From positions 1,550,001 through 1,614,000 of the forward strand of contig JASGKH010000001.1 of assembly GCA_047600785.1 (NCBI GenBank): DNA of 64,000 bases, read 5' to 3'. The notes under the pieces were generated by a model. That model did no database searches, had not been told where the DNA came from, and saw only the letters and a program-made list of their open reading frames with translations. Positions 35,189 to 44,175 of this stretch are shown here, piece after piece. Position numbers and translations under genes: made by a program. The stretch comes from Breznakibacter sp047600785 (GTDB lineage Bacteria > Bacteroidota > Bacteroidia > Bacteroidales > Marinilabiliaceae). Positions within the stretch are counted from its first letter, which is position 1, and each line of letters begins with the position of its first letter.

Positions 35189-36466
35189 ATGCAATCTCTC
35201 TTTTTATGGACAGGCCTCCTGGCATGGGGGGTACAAGTGTTTGCGCAACCCAGGTTCGATGAGTGGTTCGAGCCGTCGGTCTTGCGCATCGATTGGACAT
35301 TGTGCGGAACCGATACGACTACCCATGCCTATTTGGCTGGACTTAAAAAACAACCGGGTTGGGGAGGGGCAAGGCTCCAATTGTTGGATACATTGGACTA
35401 CGGCAGTTATAAGGTCGTCGTGAAGGACAAATCATCAGGGCAGCCTGTTTACACGCGTGGGTTCAGTACACTATTCGAAGAATGGCAGACCACGGCCGAA
35501 GCTGAACGGTTTCCGAAGGCATTTCCTCAGGTCATAGAGGTTCCCTATCCCAAAGCTCCGTGTTCGGTGACAATTTATTTTAGGTCCAAGTCGCAACGAT
35601 GGGGCACGTTGTTATCGTTTGAGGTTGATCCCCGGTCGGTTGGCATAGAGCAGGTTTCCGGTACGATCCACGAAGTGAAGCGTATATCGGGCAACGGAAA
35701 TCCGGAACGTAGCGTCGACTTGGCTTTTGTGGCAGAAGGATATACCAATGACCAATTGGGCAAGTTTTATTCGGATGTGGAACGGCTCTCTGCGTTTTTG
35801 TTAAAGCAGGAACCATTTAACCGCTATGCTGATCGTTTTAACGTATGGGCTATAGGCGTGCCTTCGCAAGAGTCAGGTACCGATGACCCTAACCGTGGAA
35901 TTTGGAAAAACACTGCATTTAATTCGGGTTTTAACACCTTTGGGACCGACCGTTATCTTGAAACGTTCGACCTGCCTGCTATCCATAATGCAACACGGGG
36001 CGTTCCCCATGATCATATTATTGTGGTTGTGAATACGGACAAATATGGAGGAGGGGGAGTATATAACCATTTTAGTCTTTCCAGTGCCGATAATAAATTA
36101 TCGCCCATTGTGTTGGTGCACGAGCTTGGGCATGGATTCGGCGGCCTTGGCGATGAATATTACAGTTCGGAAGTGGCTTATACCGATTACATAGATCTGT
36201 CGGCAGAGCCTTGGGAACCTAACCTAACCACCTTGGTGGCTTTTGATAAGAAATGGAAAAGGCTTGTTGACGGTAACACTCCTGTTCCTACGCCCGACCA
36301 ACGCAGTTTTGAAGACGTTGTCGGCGTATTTGAAGGAGGAGGCTACACCGCAAAAGGAGTTTACCGCCCCGCGTTGGATTGCCGCATGAAATCGAACGTG
36401 GCTCCACGGTTTTGCAAGGTCTGCCAGCTGAGCATCGAAAACGTTATCAAATCATTAACGGAATAG
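35189..36466 (+). CDS. Secreted M64 family zinc metallopeptidase
   Basis: The 425-residue protein has a signal peptide (SLFLWTGLLAWGVQVFAQ) and an M64 N-terminal domain (about 20-155). The peptidase domain carries the zinc motif VHELGHGFGGLGDEYY (about residues 310-325), in which His-Glu-x-x-His plus a downstream Asp is typical for IgA-peptidase-like M64 enzymes. The start of the catalytic domain reads VDLAFVAEGYTNDQ. The name IgA peptidase comes from a few characterised members; the substrate here is unknown. The enzyme should act in the periplasm or outside the cell. The aldo/keto reductase gene follows after 3 bp. Confidence 0.9.
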   Translation: MQSLFLWTGLLAWGVQVFAQPRFDEWFEPSVLRIDWTLCGTDTTTHAYLAGLKKQPGWGGARLQLLDTLDYGSYKVVVKDKSSGQPVYTRGFSTLFEEWQTTAEAERFPKAFPQVIEVPYPKAPCSVTIYFRSKSQRWGTLLSFEVDPRSVGIEQVSGTIHEVKRISGNGNPERSVDLAFVAEGYTNDQLGKFYSDVERLSAFLLKQEPFNRYADRFNVWAIGVPSQESGTDDPNRGIWKNTAFNSGFNTFGTDRYLETFDLPAIHNATRGVPHDHIIVVVNTDKYGGGGVYNHFSLSSADNKLSPIVLVHELGHGFGGLGDEYYSSEVAYTDYIDLSAEPWEPNLTTLVAFDKKWKRLVDGNTPVPTPDQRSFEDVVGVFEGGGYTAKGVYRPALDCRMKSNVAPRFCKVCQLSIENVIKSLTE

Positions 36467-36469
36467 AAT

Positions 36470-37459
36470 ATGATCCACAAACCATCTGAATATCGTTACG
36501 ACACGATGCAATATAATCGTTGCGGGCGTAGCGGCATTAAACTTCCTGCTATTTCTTTGGGACTTTGGCATAATTTCGGTTCGGTCGATGTGTTCGAGAA
36601 CGGGAAAAGTACCATCCTCGAAGCGTTTGACCGCGGAATCACACATTTCGATCTGGCCAACAATTACGGTCCCGATCCCGGTACTGCCGAAGAAAATTAT
36701 GGCAAGATACTCCGTCAAAACCTGCGCGCTTATCGTGATGAACTCATCATCAGCACAAAAGCGGGTTACTACATGTGGCAAGGCCCTTATGGGGATTGGG
36801 GGTCAAAGAAGTATTTGGTATCCAGTCTTGATCAGAGCCTGAAACGCATGGGGGTAGAATATGTGGATGTTTTTTATCACCACCGTCCCGATCCCGAAAC
36901 ACCTCTCGAAGAAACAATGACTGCTCTTGATTTGATTGTCCGCCAAGGAAAGGCGTTATATGTAGGATTGTCAAACTATCCGGCCGAATTGACCTTAAAG
37001 GCGTCACAAATACTCAAGCGGTTAGGGACGCCTTGTTTGATCCATCAGCCCAAATACAGCATGTTTGAACGATGGGTGGAAGGCGGTTTGCTCGATGTAT
37101 TGGAACAGGAGGGCATTGGTTGCATTGCCTTCTCTCCATTGGCCCAGGGGTTGCTGACCGACCGCTATCTGAACTCCATTCCTGCCGATTCGCGTATGGC
37201 CAGAGGACATTTTCTGAAAAAAGAAAATCTTACCGAAGGGCGTTTGTCTGTTATCCAAAAACTAAATGATTTTGCTCAAGGACGTGGCCAATCACTTGCC
37301 CAAATGGCCCTTGCTTGGTTGCTGAAGGATAAGCGGGTAACATCGGTGCTGATCGGTGCCAGCAGTGTGGGGCAGTTGAAAACGAATTTGGCATGTATGG
37401 ACAATTCTTTGTTCAGTGCAGATGAGATTGCTGCCATTGAAACTATATTGTTGAATTAG
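36470..37459 (+). CDS. Aldo/keto reductase (YghZ/L-glyceraldehyde 3-phosphate reductase-like)
   Basis: The 329-residue TIM-barrel oxidoreductase uses NADPH. The N-terminal MQYNRCGRSGIKLPAISLG, the catalytic Tyr in HFDLANNYGP, Lys in IISTKAGY and His in FYHHRPDPETP form the AKR tetrad with Asp. The cofactor loop is IGASSVGQLKTN. The YMWQGPYGDWGSKKYL segment is typical of the AKR14/YghZ subgroup, which reduces aldehydes such as methylglyoxal and L-glyceraldehyde 3-phosphate. It begins 3 bp after the M64 gene and is likely translated from the same transcript. The physiological substrate is not known. Confidence 0.9.
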   Translation: MIHKPSEYRYDTMQYNRCGRSGIKLPAISLGLWHNFGSVDVFENGKSTILEAFDRGITHFDLANNYGPDPGTAEENYGKILRQNLRAYRDELIISTKAGYYMWQGPYGDWGSKKYLVSSLDQSLKRMGVEYVDVFYHHRPDPETPLEETMTALDLIVRQGKALYVGLSNYPAELTLKASQILKRLGTPCLIHQPKYSMFERWVEGGLLDVLEQEGIGCIAFSPLAQGLLTDRYLNSIPADSRMARGHFLKKENLTEGRLSVIQKLNDFAQGRGQSLAQMALAWLLKDKRVTSVLIGASSVGQLKTNLACMDNSLFSADEIAAIETILLN

Positions 37460-37613
37460 GCATTCTCTTGCAACGGTTAACTTAAGAAAGAAAGTGGAAA
37501 GTCCCTGTTCTATCTCTATTTTCGGATAAATAGACCGACTTTCCTGTCCGCATAATCCAAAATTGTACCAATGAGAAAGCTGTAAAGTATAACTTAATTA
37601 CGTGATATTTAAA

Positions 37614-38069
37614 ATGAATAAAAAAGTATTGGCCGGTACCGCGTTTGTCTCATCCATTCTCGTCTTCATTGGTGCAGGAAACATGCTTAGTGTCAGCGCG
37701 CGCACTTTACTTCCCAATAATGGCATAGGAATTGACACGCTAGAAAACGATACTGTTTATTCTGTTGTGGACCAGATGCCGAACTTCCCCGGAGGGAAAG
37801 ATGGAATGCTCCGCTTTATTGCAAGTAATATTCGTTATCCCGTTGATGCGATAAAACGTAAAGAGCAGGGAATCGTGTTGGTCGGGTTTATTGTTGGGAA
37901 GGAAGGTCTGTTGGAAGAGGTTACGGTTGCAGAGTCATCACGGTATAAGTCGTTGGACAACGAGGCTGTCCGGATGGTGAAACGCATGCCCAAATGGATA
38001 CCTGGTTTGCAAAATGGGAGTCCTGTTCGTGTCAAATACACGGTTCCGGTAAGGTTTAGGATACGGTAA
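37614..38069 (+). CDS. TonB C-terminal domain protein
   Basis: The 151-residue protein has an N-terminal signal or anchor segment (KVLAGTAFVSSILVFIGAGN) and a TonB C-terminal domain (about 70-150: YPVDAIKRKEQGIVLVGFIV, RYKSLDNEAVRMVKRMP, VRVKYTVPVRFRI). VVDQMPNFPGGKDGMLRFIA is the usual sequence just before this domain in Bacteroidota. It lacks the Pro-rich periplasmic linker of a true TonB, so energy transduction is doubtful. Similar domains also occur on BlaR1/M56 proteins. It stands alone; no consensus promoter was seen upstream. Confidence 0.85.
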   Translation: MNKKVLAGTAFVSSILVFIGAGNMLSVSARTLLPNNGIGIDTLENDTVYSVVDQMPNFPGGKDGMLRFIASNIRYPVDAIKRKEQGIVLVGFIVGKEGLLEEVTVAESSRYKSLDNEAVRMVKRMPKWIPGLQNGSPVRVKYTVPVRFRIR

Positions 38070-38143
38070 TCCTAAAAAGGGGGGATCCAACGCGGGAGGG
38101 AGAAAATGAAGGTGCAGACTTTTCAGTGGATTCATTTGTAGAC

Positions 38144-38163
38144 GTGCTGACAGTTATCAGCAC
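38144..38163. repeat. Inverted repeat near the -33 region of the cysteine desulfidase-like gene
   Basis: GTGCTGA (38144-38150) and TCAGCAC (38157-38163) form a perfect 7-bp inverted repeat with a 6-base spacer. It lies where the -33 element of the promoter at 38183-38190 would be, so it could be an operator. Without a T run it is a poor terminator. Confidence 0.45.
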
Positions 38164-38182
38164 AGTGTGGTTGTCAAAGAGC

Positions 38183-38190
38183 TACTTTTG
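38183..38190 (+). promoter_or_regulatory. -7 promoter element of the cysteine desulfidase-like gene
   Basis: TACTTTTG matches TAnnTTTG fully and lies 17 bp before the ATG at 38208. This gives a 5' UTR of about ten bases. Confidence 0.55.
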
Positions 38191-38207
38191 GATGTTGAAT
38201 TTATAAT

Positions 38208-39500
38208 ATGGCTCCTTTTATGACAACAGAGGAACAATTGGCCATCATCGAATTGGTAAAACACGAAGTAGTCCCGGCCATTGGGTGTACCGAACCGGCC
38301 GCAGTGGCCCTGGCGGTGGCCAAAGCGCGCGAAGTATTGGGCAAAATGCCCGATAGGATTGAAGTGCAGCTAAGCCGTAATATGCTCAAAAATGCCATGG
38401 GCGTTGGTATTCCGGGGACCGGTATGGTGGGATTGCCTATTGCGGTCGCATTGGGAGCATTGATCGGTAAATCGACTTATGGGCTTGAAGTGTTGCGCGA
38501 CGTCACCCCAAAAGCAGTGGAAGAAGGGAAAGATCTCATTGGCCGCGATATCATGAGCTTTGAGGTGCAAGAGCCCGAAACCGAAAAAGTGTTTGTGCAG
38601 GTGACCTGTGTGGCCGATGGGCATAAGAGTCTGGTGCGCATTACGGGTGAACATAACCACTTTAGCTACGTGGCGATAGATGGTGTCGTGCTAAGCCATG
38701 ACGAGTGTGGGCAAGTCGAGAAGACGCCGTTATGCCATACTCCGCTTTCGTTCCAAAAAGTATGCGACGTGGCCCTTGAAGCCCCTGTCGGACAGTTGAA
38801 GTTTATATTGGATGCCGCTAAAATGAACGGCGAAGCTGCCGACCAATCGCGTCACGGAAATTATGGCCATGCAGTGGCCAATGTGGTTGGAGCGTCGGCA
38901 CATTCTTTCATTATGGGTGATAGCATCCATACCCGCATGATGGCCGTGACATCGGCTGCATGCGATGTACGAATGGCTGGAGCCATGGTACCGGTCATGA
39001 GCAATTCTGGCAGTGGCAACCAGGGGATCGCGGCCACATTGCCGGTGGCCGTGTTCGCGCGGGAAACGGGCAAATCGGACGATGAACTGGCACGCGCTCT
39101 TTTTCTCAGTCATTTGATGCTCATCTACATAAAACAGAACCTTGGTCGTTTGTCGCCATTGTGCGGTGCCGTGATGGCCACAACGGGTGCCGCGTGCGGC
39201 ATTACTTACCTGATGGGTGGCAGTTGCGAACAAATATCCTTTGCCATCAAAAATATGATCGGAAACGTAACGGGCGTCATTTGTGACGGGGCCAAGCCCA
39301 GTTGCGCTCTCAAAGTGTCCACTGGGGTTAGTACCGCAACCATATCGGCTATGATGGCCATGGAGAACAAAGTCGTGTCATCCATCGAGGGCATCGCAGA
39401 CGAAGACGTGGACAAGACCATTCAGAACCTCGCATCTATAGGAACAGAAGGGATGGTCGAAACCGACAAGCTGATATTAAAGATCATGCAGGCCAAATAG
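38208..39500 (+). CDS. L-cysteine desulfidase/L-serine dehydratase-like protein (UPF0597 family)
   Basis: The 430-residue protein belongs to the serine dehydratase alpha-chain/UPF0597 (CdsB, YhaM) superfamily. AIGCTEPAAVALAVAKA (about 25-41), TGAACGITYLMGGSCEQ (about 326-342) and VICDGAKPSCALKVSTG (about 363-379) carry the conserved cysteines that bind the [4Fe-4S] cluster. NSGSGNQGIAATLPV is a further family motif. Related enzymes degrade L-cysteine to sulfide, ammonia and pyruvate, or deaminate L-serine; which reaction applies here is not certain. The gene is monocistronic. A second ATG four codons in (38220) is also possible. Confidence 0.88.
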   Translation: MAPFMTTEEQLAIIELVKHEVVPAIGCTEPAAVALAVAKAREVLGKMPDRIEVQLSRNMLKNAMGVGIPGTGMVGLPIAVALGALIGKSTYGLEVLRDVTPKAVEEGKDLIGRDIMSFEVQEPETEKVFVQVTCVADGHKSLVRITGEHNHFSYVAIDGVVLSHDECGQVEKTPLCHTPLSFQKVCDVALEAPVGQLKFILDAAKMNGEAADQSRHGNYGHAVANVVGASAHSFIMGDSIHTRMMAVTSAACDVRMAGAMVPVMSNSGSGNQGIAATLPVAVFARETGKSDDELARALFLSHLMLIYIKQNLGRLSPLCGAVMATTGAACGITYLMGGSCEQISFAIKNMIGNVTGVICDGAKPSCALKVSTGVSTATISAMMAMENKVVSSIEGIADEDVDKTIQNLASIGTEGMVETDKLILKIMQAK

Positions 39501-39824
39501 TTTTGCTGGCGTAAAGTGTGCCAGGCTTCGTCGCCTCTTTCCCGGGCTGAAGGGCGTGTGGCGACGTGAAGTGCGCTGCGTGGGCTGGTATTTCCTACTT
39601 ATAGAGACGTAAGTCTCCACAGGTAAGAATGCAAAAATGCTTCACATGCTAATTTTTGCAGGTTATACATCCAAAGATCTTCCCTGTTCCTTCCTTTCCC
39701 CAAAGAGCATTGTGTCCCGCAAAGGCTAAATCTTTGAGTCTGAATTTGCTTGCTGTCTTTCACTTCCGGAGGGATTGAGACGCTGTTGAAACTGCGGAAC
39801 CCTCTCCAGATACCGTTTTTTCCC
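39501..39824. other. Intergenic region between the desulfidase-like gene and the ABC-F gene
   Basis: About 320 bp without a supported gene. A small hairpin, GAGAC/GTCTC (about 39603-39616), is present. Nothing else was recognised. Confidence 0.4.
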
Positions 39825-39832
39825 TATTTTTG
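39825..39832 (+). promoter_or_regulatory. -7 promoter element of the ABC-F gene
   Basis: TATTTTTG is a full -7 match, 39 bp before the ABC-F ATG. No -33 element was recognised. Confidence 0.5.
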
Positions 39833-39871
39833 TCAGCCCGTCCATACACGGGCATTTAATAAAGTACACAA

Positions 39872-41733
39872 ATGATCAATTATCTGTCGGTCGAAAACCT
39901 GACCTATCATTATGGCGATATCACCCTGTTCGATAATATTTCCTTTGGCGTTTCCGAAGGCCAGAAAGTGGCGCTCATTGCCAAAAATGGTGCAGGAAAA
40001 CCACCCTTTTTAACATACTGACGGGAAAGATACCCCCCTTTTCGGGTGAGGTGACTGTCCGAAAGAACATACGTGTGGGCTATCTGTCGCAAGATCCCGA
40101 ATTGTTGGTCTCCAATACGGTTACCCAGGAACTTTTCAGTGCCGAGGGCGAGCTTATGGGCACTATTCGTGAGTACGAACATGCATTGGCCTTGCACGAC
40201 ATGGACGAACTTAGCCGCTTGTCGGCGCGCATGGACGAACTGAACGCCTGGGATTATGAAAATCGTATCAAGCAAATTTTGGCCCAACTGAAAATTACCC
40301 GCTTTGACCAAAAAGTATCGGAGTTGTCGGGAGGACAGCGAAAGCGCGTGGCACTGGCCAAAGTGCTGATCAGTGAACCCGACTTCCTGTTCCTCGACGA
40401 GCCCACCAACCATCTGGATCTGGATATGATCGAATGGCTCGAACAGTATTTGGGCAAGTCGAGGGCTACGTTGCTAATGATAACGCACGACCGTTATTTT
40501 CTGGATCGTGTGTGCAACCAAATCTTTGAGCTGGATAGTAATGCGCTTTTCCAGTACCAGGGCAACTACCATTACTATTTAGAAAAGCGGGATGAGCGCA
40601 TTGCCCAAAAGACTGCGGAAGTTGAGAAAGCACGTAACCTGCTTCGGCGTGAACAGGAATGGATGGACCGGATGCCGCAGGCGCGTGCCACCAAGGCCAA
40701 ATACCGTATTGATGCTTATTACGAGTTGAAGGACGTAGCGAGCCAGCGTCTGGGGGGCAAAGAACTTGACATTGAACTGAAGGGGGCGCGATTGGGATCC
40801 AAGATCATCGATATGGAAGGCGTCTCCAAAGCCTACGGTAACCAAAGATTATTTGAGGGGTTTACCTATAAATTTGCCAAAAATGAAAAGGTCGGCATTA
40901 TCGGGCATAATGGCACCGGGAAAACCACCTTCCTCAATCTGTTGACCGGGGACATAAAGCCAGATGGCGGAACCATAGAGGTCGGGGAGACCGTGGTCTT
41001 TGGATACTACCGCCAGCAAGGTATCCAAATCGACAATGAAAAAAAGGTAATTGACGTGATTGCGGAAATTTCAGAGAAGATCTCCTTTGGGGAGACCCAA
41101 AGTATGTCGCCGTCACAGTTTTTGCGCTACTTCTTGTTCCCTAACGAGATGCACTACATACAGGTTAACAAACTGAGCGGCGGTGAGCGCAAGCGCCTCC
41201 ACTTGATGACGGTACTCATGCGCAATCCCAACTTCCTGATACTGGATGAGCCGACCAACGATCTGGATATTTTCACGCTCAATGTGCTGGAAGATTTCCT
41301 CAAAGGTTTTGGCGGCTGCGTGCTTATTGTCTCACATGACCGTTATTTTATGGACAAAGTGGTTGATCATGTGTTCGTGTTCGAGGGGAACGGGACAATA
41401 AGGGATTTTCCAGGTAATTATACTGACCTTCAGGATTTCCGTAAGCAGTCAGGGAAGGGGATTGTCAAAGAGCCCAAGACGGTAGAAAAGAAGACAGCCG
41501 AACGTCCAGAAAAAGACCCGGCCCGAAAACTGACGTTTAAGGAAAAGAAAGAACTGGAACAATTGGAAACTGACATTGCCCGATTGGAAGACGAAAAGCG
41601 TCAGTTGGAAACCGCATTATCGTCAGGCAGCCTTCGTGTTGACGAATTGGACACGAAAGCGAAACGCATTGGTGTGGTCATTGAATTGCTAGAGGAGAAA
41701 GAGATGCGTTGGCTCGAATTGAATGATGTTTGA
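39872..41733 (+). pseudogene. ABC-F family ATPase (Uup-like), single-base frameshift in the first Walker A
   Basis: The gene is intact except for one missing base. From ATG 39872 it reads MINYLSVENLTYHYGD up to IAKNGAGK. At the AAAA run 39997-40000 the frame shifts; adding one A restores GAGKTTLFNILTGK and 620 residues to the stop at 41733. Both ABC domains are otherwise complete: signature LSGGQRKRVALAKVLISEP and Walker B FLFLDEPTNHLD in the first, and GHNGTGKTTFLNLLTG, LSGGERKRLHL and LILDEPTNDLD in the second. A C-terminal coiled coil (about 550-620) is typical of Uup. ABC-F proteins act on the ribosome. The break may be an assembly error, since everything downstream is conserved. Confidence 0.82.
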
Positions 41734-41904
41734 AGCCTCCGTTTTTTGCTTTTAGGGCTGTAAATTATGGCGTTTCTTTTTGCCTTTTTGAAGTTATGAA
41801 ACCAGAAATCGACTTTTATCGACAGATTGAAAGGAAAAATGCGAAAAAAATCATCTTTTCCCTCAAAAAAAAGTTTAAAACGGTACCGCCAAGTAAAAAA
41901 CCAT

Positions 41905-41912
41905 TATATTTG
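41905..41912 (+). promoter_or_regulatory. -7 promoter element of the Phe/Tyr operon leader
   Basis: TATATTTG is a full match to TAnnTTTG. Transcription should start near 41918, about 16 bases before the leader-peptide ATG. No good -33 element at standard spacing. Confidence 0.6.
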
Positions 41913-41933
41913 TGCCTTGTAAAACAACAGCAA

Positions 41934-42017
41934 ATGCTTCACCAATCGTTTTTTTATGGCTTTTATTTTTACTTTTTTGGTTATCAAAAGAGCAAGGTGG
42001 GCATTGTTAAAATTTGA
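41934..42017 (+). CDS. Phe/Tyr-rich leader peptide of the phenylalanine/tyrosine operon
   Basis: This 27-codon reading frame encodes a peptide in which residues 6-17 read FFYGFYFYFFGY, six Phe and four Tyr in twelve positions. It begins 22 bp after a full -7 promoter element and ends 25 bp before a strong terminator. The next gene is pheA, the first gene of a Phe/Tyr biosynthesis operon. This is the layout of a classic attenuation leader peptide: low charged tRNA-Phe or tRNA-Tyr would stall the ribosome in the aromatic run. The peptide itself is probably without function. The frame is open further upstream, but the promoter lies between and the conserved-looking part begins at this ATG. Confidence 0.8.
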   Translation: MLHQSFFYGFYFYFFGYQKSKVGIVKI

Positions 42018-42049
42018 ACGACGTTTTGTTAAAATAACAAGGACCCGCC
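41996..42049 (+). promoter_or_regulatory. Antiterminator hairpin of the Phe/Tyr attenuator
   Basis: GGTGGG (41996-42001) can pair with CCCGCC (42044-42049, one G-U), and TTGTTA (42004-42009) with TAACAA (42035-42040). The two helices are separated by a small internal loop (2 and 3 bases). The distal arm uses the 5' arm of the terminator, so this fold and the terminator exclude each other. The proximal arm overlaps the last codons of the leader peptide. A ribosome that reaches the stop codon would melt it, while one stalled in the Phe/Tyr run would leave it free. A local TTGTTA-aaa-TAACAA hairpin (42026-42040) could compete. Confidence 0.65.
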
Positions 42050-42073
42050 CCGGATGAGGCGGGTCTTTTTTTT
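42042..42073 (+). terminator. Attenuator terminator before pheA
   Basis: GACCCGCC (42042-42049) pairs perfectly with GGCGGGTC (42058-42065) across an 8-base loop, followed by eight T (42066-42073). It lies 12 bp before the pheA ATG and downstream of the leader peptide, so it must be conditional for pheA to be expressed from the leader promoter. Confidence 0.88.
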
Positions 42074-42085
42074 AATCATACCTAT

Positions 42086-42991
42086 ATGAAAACAGGTTTA
42101 CGCAAGGTCGCTATCCAGGGCGGATACGGGGCCAACCATGAAATAGCGGCAAGGAACTTTTTCGAGGGCGAAGAAATAGAGATCGTTCCTTGTCTCACAT
42201 TTCCCGATCTGTTCCAAACGATCAAAAATGACCCGTCGATTTATGGCATTGTAGCCATCGAGAATACGTTGGTCGGTAGTTTGCTGCCTAACTACACCAT
42301 GCTGAAAGATTCGGGCCTTGTGATCATCGGCGAGTACAAACTCCGTATTAGCCATCAATTAATGGCGTTGCCTGGACAAAAAATAGAAGACATCAAGGAA
42401 GTAAGGTCCCACCCCATGGCATTGGCTCAATGTGAGGGATTTTTTCGGCCTTATCCGCATATAAAGCTTATCGAACACGAAGATACCGCGTTAAGTGCCA
42501 AAGAGGTACGTGATCACGGAGAATACGGCGTGGCCGCCATTGCCAGCGAATTGGCCGCAAACCTTTACGAAATGGAGATTCTTGCCCGAAGCATCGAAAC
42601 GAATAAGCGGAATTTTACCCGTTTTCTCATCGTGAGCGATAAGGGAAAGATGGAAGTGGAACAACTACAGGTCCAGAACCGGGTGAATAAAGCGTCATTG
42701 GTATTTTCGTTGCCGCACGAAGAGGGTAGTCTTTCCAAAGTCCTTACCATATTGGCCTTTTACGGTATTAACCTGTCAAAAATACAATCGTTGCCCATTG
42801 TGGGGCATGAGTGGGAGTACCTTTTCTACGTCGACGTCATTTTCCACGATTATGCAAAATATCACCAGTCACTCGATGCGGTCAGACCGCTGATCAATAA
42901 ACTGAAGATATTGGGCGAATATGAGAACGGCAGGCAGTCCTTCCCCATTAACGGCAACGGGGAACAAATAAAAACATCGGAAACAATCTGA
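42086..42991 (+). CDS. pheA: Prephenate dehydratase
   Basis: The 301-residue enzyme converts prephenate to phenylpyruvate. The catalytic domain (about 1-190) starts KVAIQGGYGANHEIAARNFF, contains IVAIENTLVGSL and ends with NKRNFTRFLIV, where the Thr of TRF is catalytic. The C-terminal ACT domain (about 200-285: KASLVFSLPHEEGSLSKVL) has SKIQSLPI where many family members have the ESRP motif. This domain normally senses phenylalanine. There is no chorismate mutase fusion; that activity sits on the third gene of the operon. It is the first structural gene after the attenuator. Confidence 0.95.
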   Translation: MKTGLRKVAIQGGYGANHEIAARNFFEGEEIEIVPCLTFPDLFQTIKNDPSIYGIVAIENTLVGSLLPNYTMLKDSGLVIIGEYKLRISHQLMALPGQKIEDIKEVRSHPMALAQCEGFFRPYPHIKLIEHEDTALSAKEVRDHGEYGVAAIASELAANLYEMEILARSIETNKRNFTRFLIVSDKGKMEVEQLQVQNRVNKASLVFSLPHEEGSLSKVLTILAFYGINLSKIQSLPIVGHEWEYLFYVDVIFHDYAKYHQSLDAVRPLINKLKILGEYENGRQSFPINGNGEQIKTSETI

Positions 42992-43004
42992 AACCAAAGA
43001 AAGT

Positions 43005-44165
43005 ATGGATATCCAACCGGCACAGCGAATCAGCCAAGTAGAGGAATACTACTTTTCGGTCAAACTGAAAGAGATCGACAAAATGAACCAAGAGGGGAAA
43101 CAAGTGCTCAATCTGGGCATCGGTAACCCCGATCTGCCTCCGGCACCGGAAGTGCTCGAAGAGCTCAATCGGGCCGCACAATTGACTAACAGCCATGGTT
43201 ATCAGAGTTATATAGGCATCCCGGAACTTCGCAAGGCATATGCCGATTGGTATAAAACACATTTCTCGGTCAATTTGGATCCTGCCAATGAGATATTGCC
43301 GTTGATCGGATCAAAAGAGGGCGTTATGCACATTTGCATGGCATTTTTGAACCCCGGTGATGAAGTGTTGCTTCCCGATCCCGGTTATCCCACGTACATG
43401 AGCGTGTGCAAACTGGTCGGGGCCACACCTCGTACGTATCTGCTCGATCCGGCAAACGGCTATTATCCCGATTTGGATGCGTTGGGGATGCAGGATCTGG
43501 GCAAGGTTAAGATGATGTGGGTTAACTACCCGAACATGCCTACGGGAGCAAAGGCCAGCGTCGAACTATTCAAAAAACTGGTGGCATTTGGAAGGAAGCA
43601 CAACATTCTGATCTGTAACGACAATCCATATAGTTTTGTGCTCAATCCGGAGCAACTAAGTATCCTACAGATCGATGGGGCCAGGGAAGTATGCGTGGAG
43701 TTGAATTCGATGAGCAAATCGCACAACATGGCCGGATGGCGAATGGGGATGGTCGCATCCAACCCCACCTTTATCCAATACATTTTGAGGGTAAAGAGCA
43801 ATATGGATTCGGGCATGTTCCGCCCATTACAAATGGCGGCGGTGAAAGCGCTGGGACTTTCCCAGGCGTGGTACGACGATGTCAATAAAATATATGCCGA
43901 GCGCAGACAGGTTGTGTTTGAGATCATGGACATGCTTGGCTGTAACTACGACAAAAACCAGGTGGGCATGTTTGTATGGGCTGCCATCCCGTCGGGAGAA
44001 ATAAGTGCCCGTGTGTTGAGTGATAAGGTGTTGTATGGTGCTAACGTGTTCATCACGCCCGGTTACATTTTCGGTGAACGATGGGATTCGCATATCCGCA
44101 TATCGTTATGTACCAAATTGGATGATTTGAAAAAAGCAAAAGAACGAATCGAAAAAATAATTTAA
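43005..44165 (+). CDS. Class I/II aminotransferase of the Phe/Tyr operon
   Basis: This 386-residue fold-type I PLP enzyme has the PLP lysine in SMSKSHNMAGWRMGM (about residue 234), the cofactor Asp-x-x-Tyr region in ICNDNPYSFVL and the C-terminal Arg in WDSHIRISLC that binds the substrate carboxylate. It lies 13 bp after pheA. The operon suggests it transaminates phenylpyruvate and 4-hydroxyphenylpyruvate to Phe and Tyr. The sequence also resembles LL-diaminopimelate and aspartate aminotransferases, so the assignment rests on context. Confidence 0.9.
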   Translation: MDIQPAQRISQVEEYYFSVKLKEIDKMNQEGKQVLNLGIGNPDLPPAPEVLEELNRAAQLTNSHGYQSYIGIPELRKAYADWYKTHFSVNLDPANEILPLIGSKEGVMHICMAFLNPGDEVLLPDPGYPTYMSVCKLVGATPRTYLLDPANGYYPDLDALGMQDLGKVKMMWVNYPNMPTGAKASVELFKKLVAFGRKHNILICNDNPYSFVLNPEQLSILQIDGAREVCVELNSMSKSHNMAGWRMGMVASNPTFIQYILRVKSNMDSGMFRPLQMAAVKALGLSQAWYDDVNKIYAERRQVVFEIMDMLGCNYDKNQVGMFVWAAIPSGEISARVLSDKVLYGANVFITPGYIFGERWDSHIRISLCTKLDDLKKAKERIEKII

Positions 44166-44175
44166 TAACCACGTT

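Noticed and set aside
41730..42017. A 95-residue protein upstream of pheA
   Set aside because: Its first two thirds lie upstream of the leader promoter and look like random sequence; only the last 27 codons form the Phe/Tyr leader peptide.
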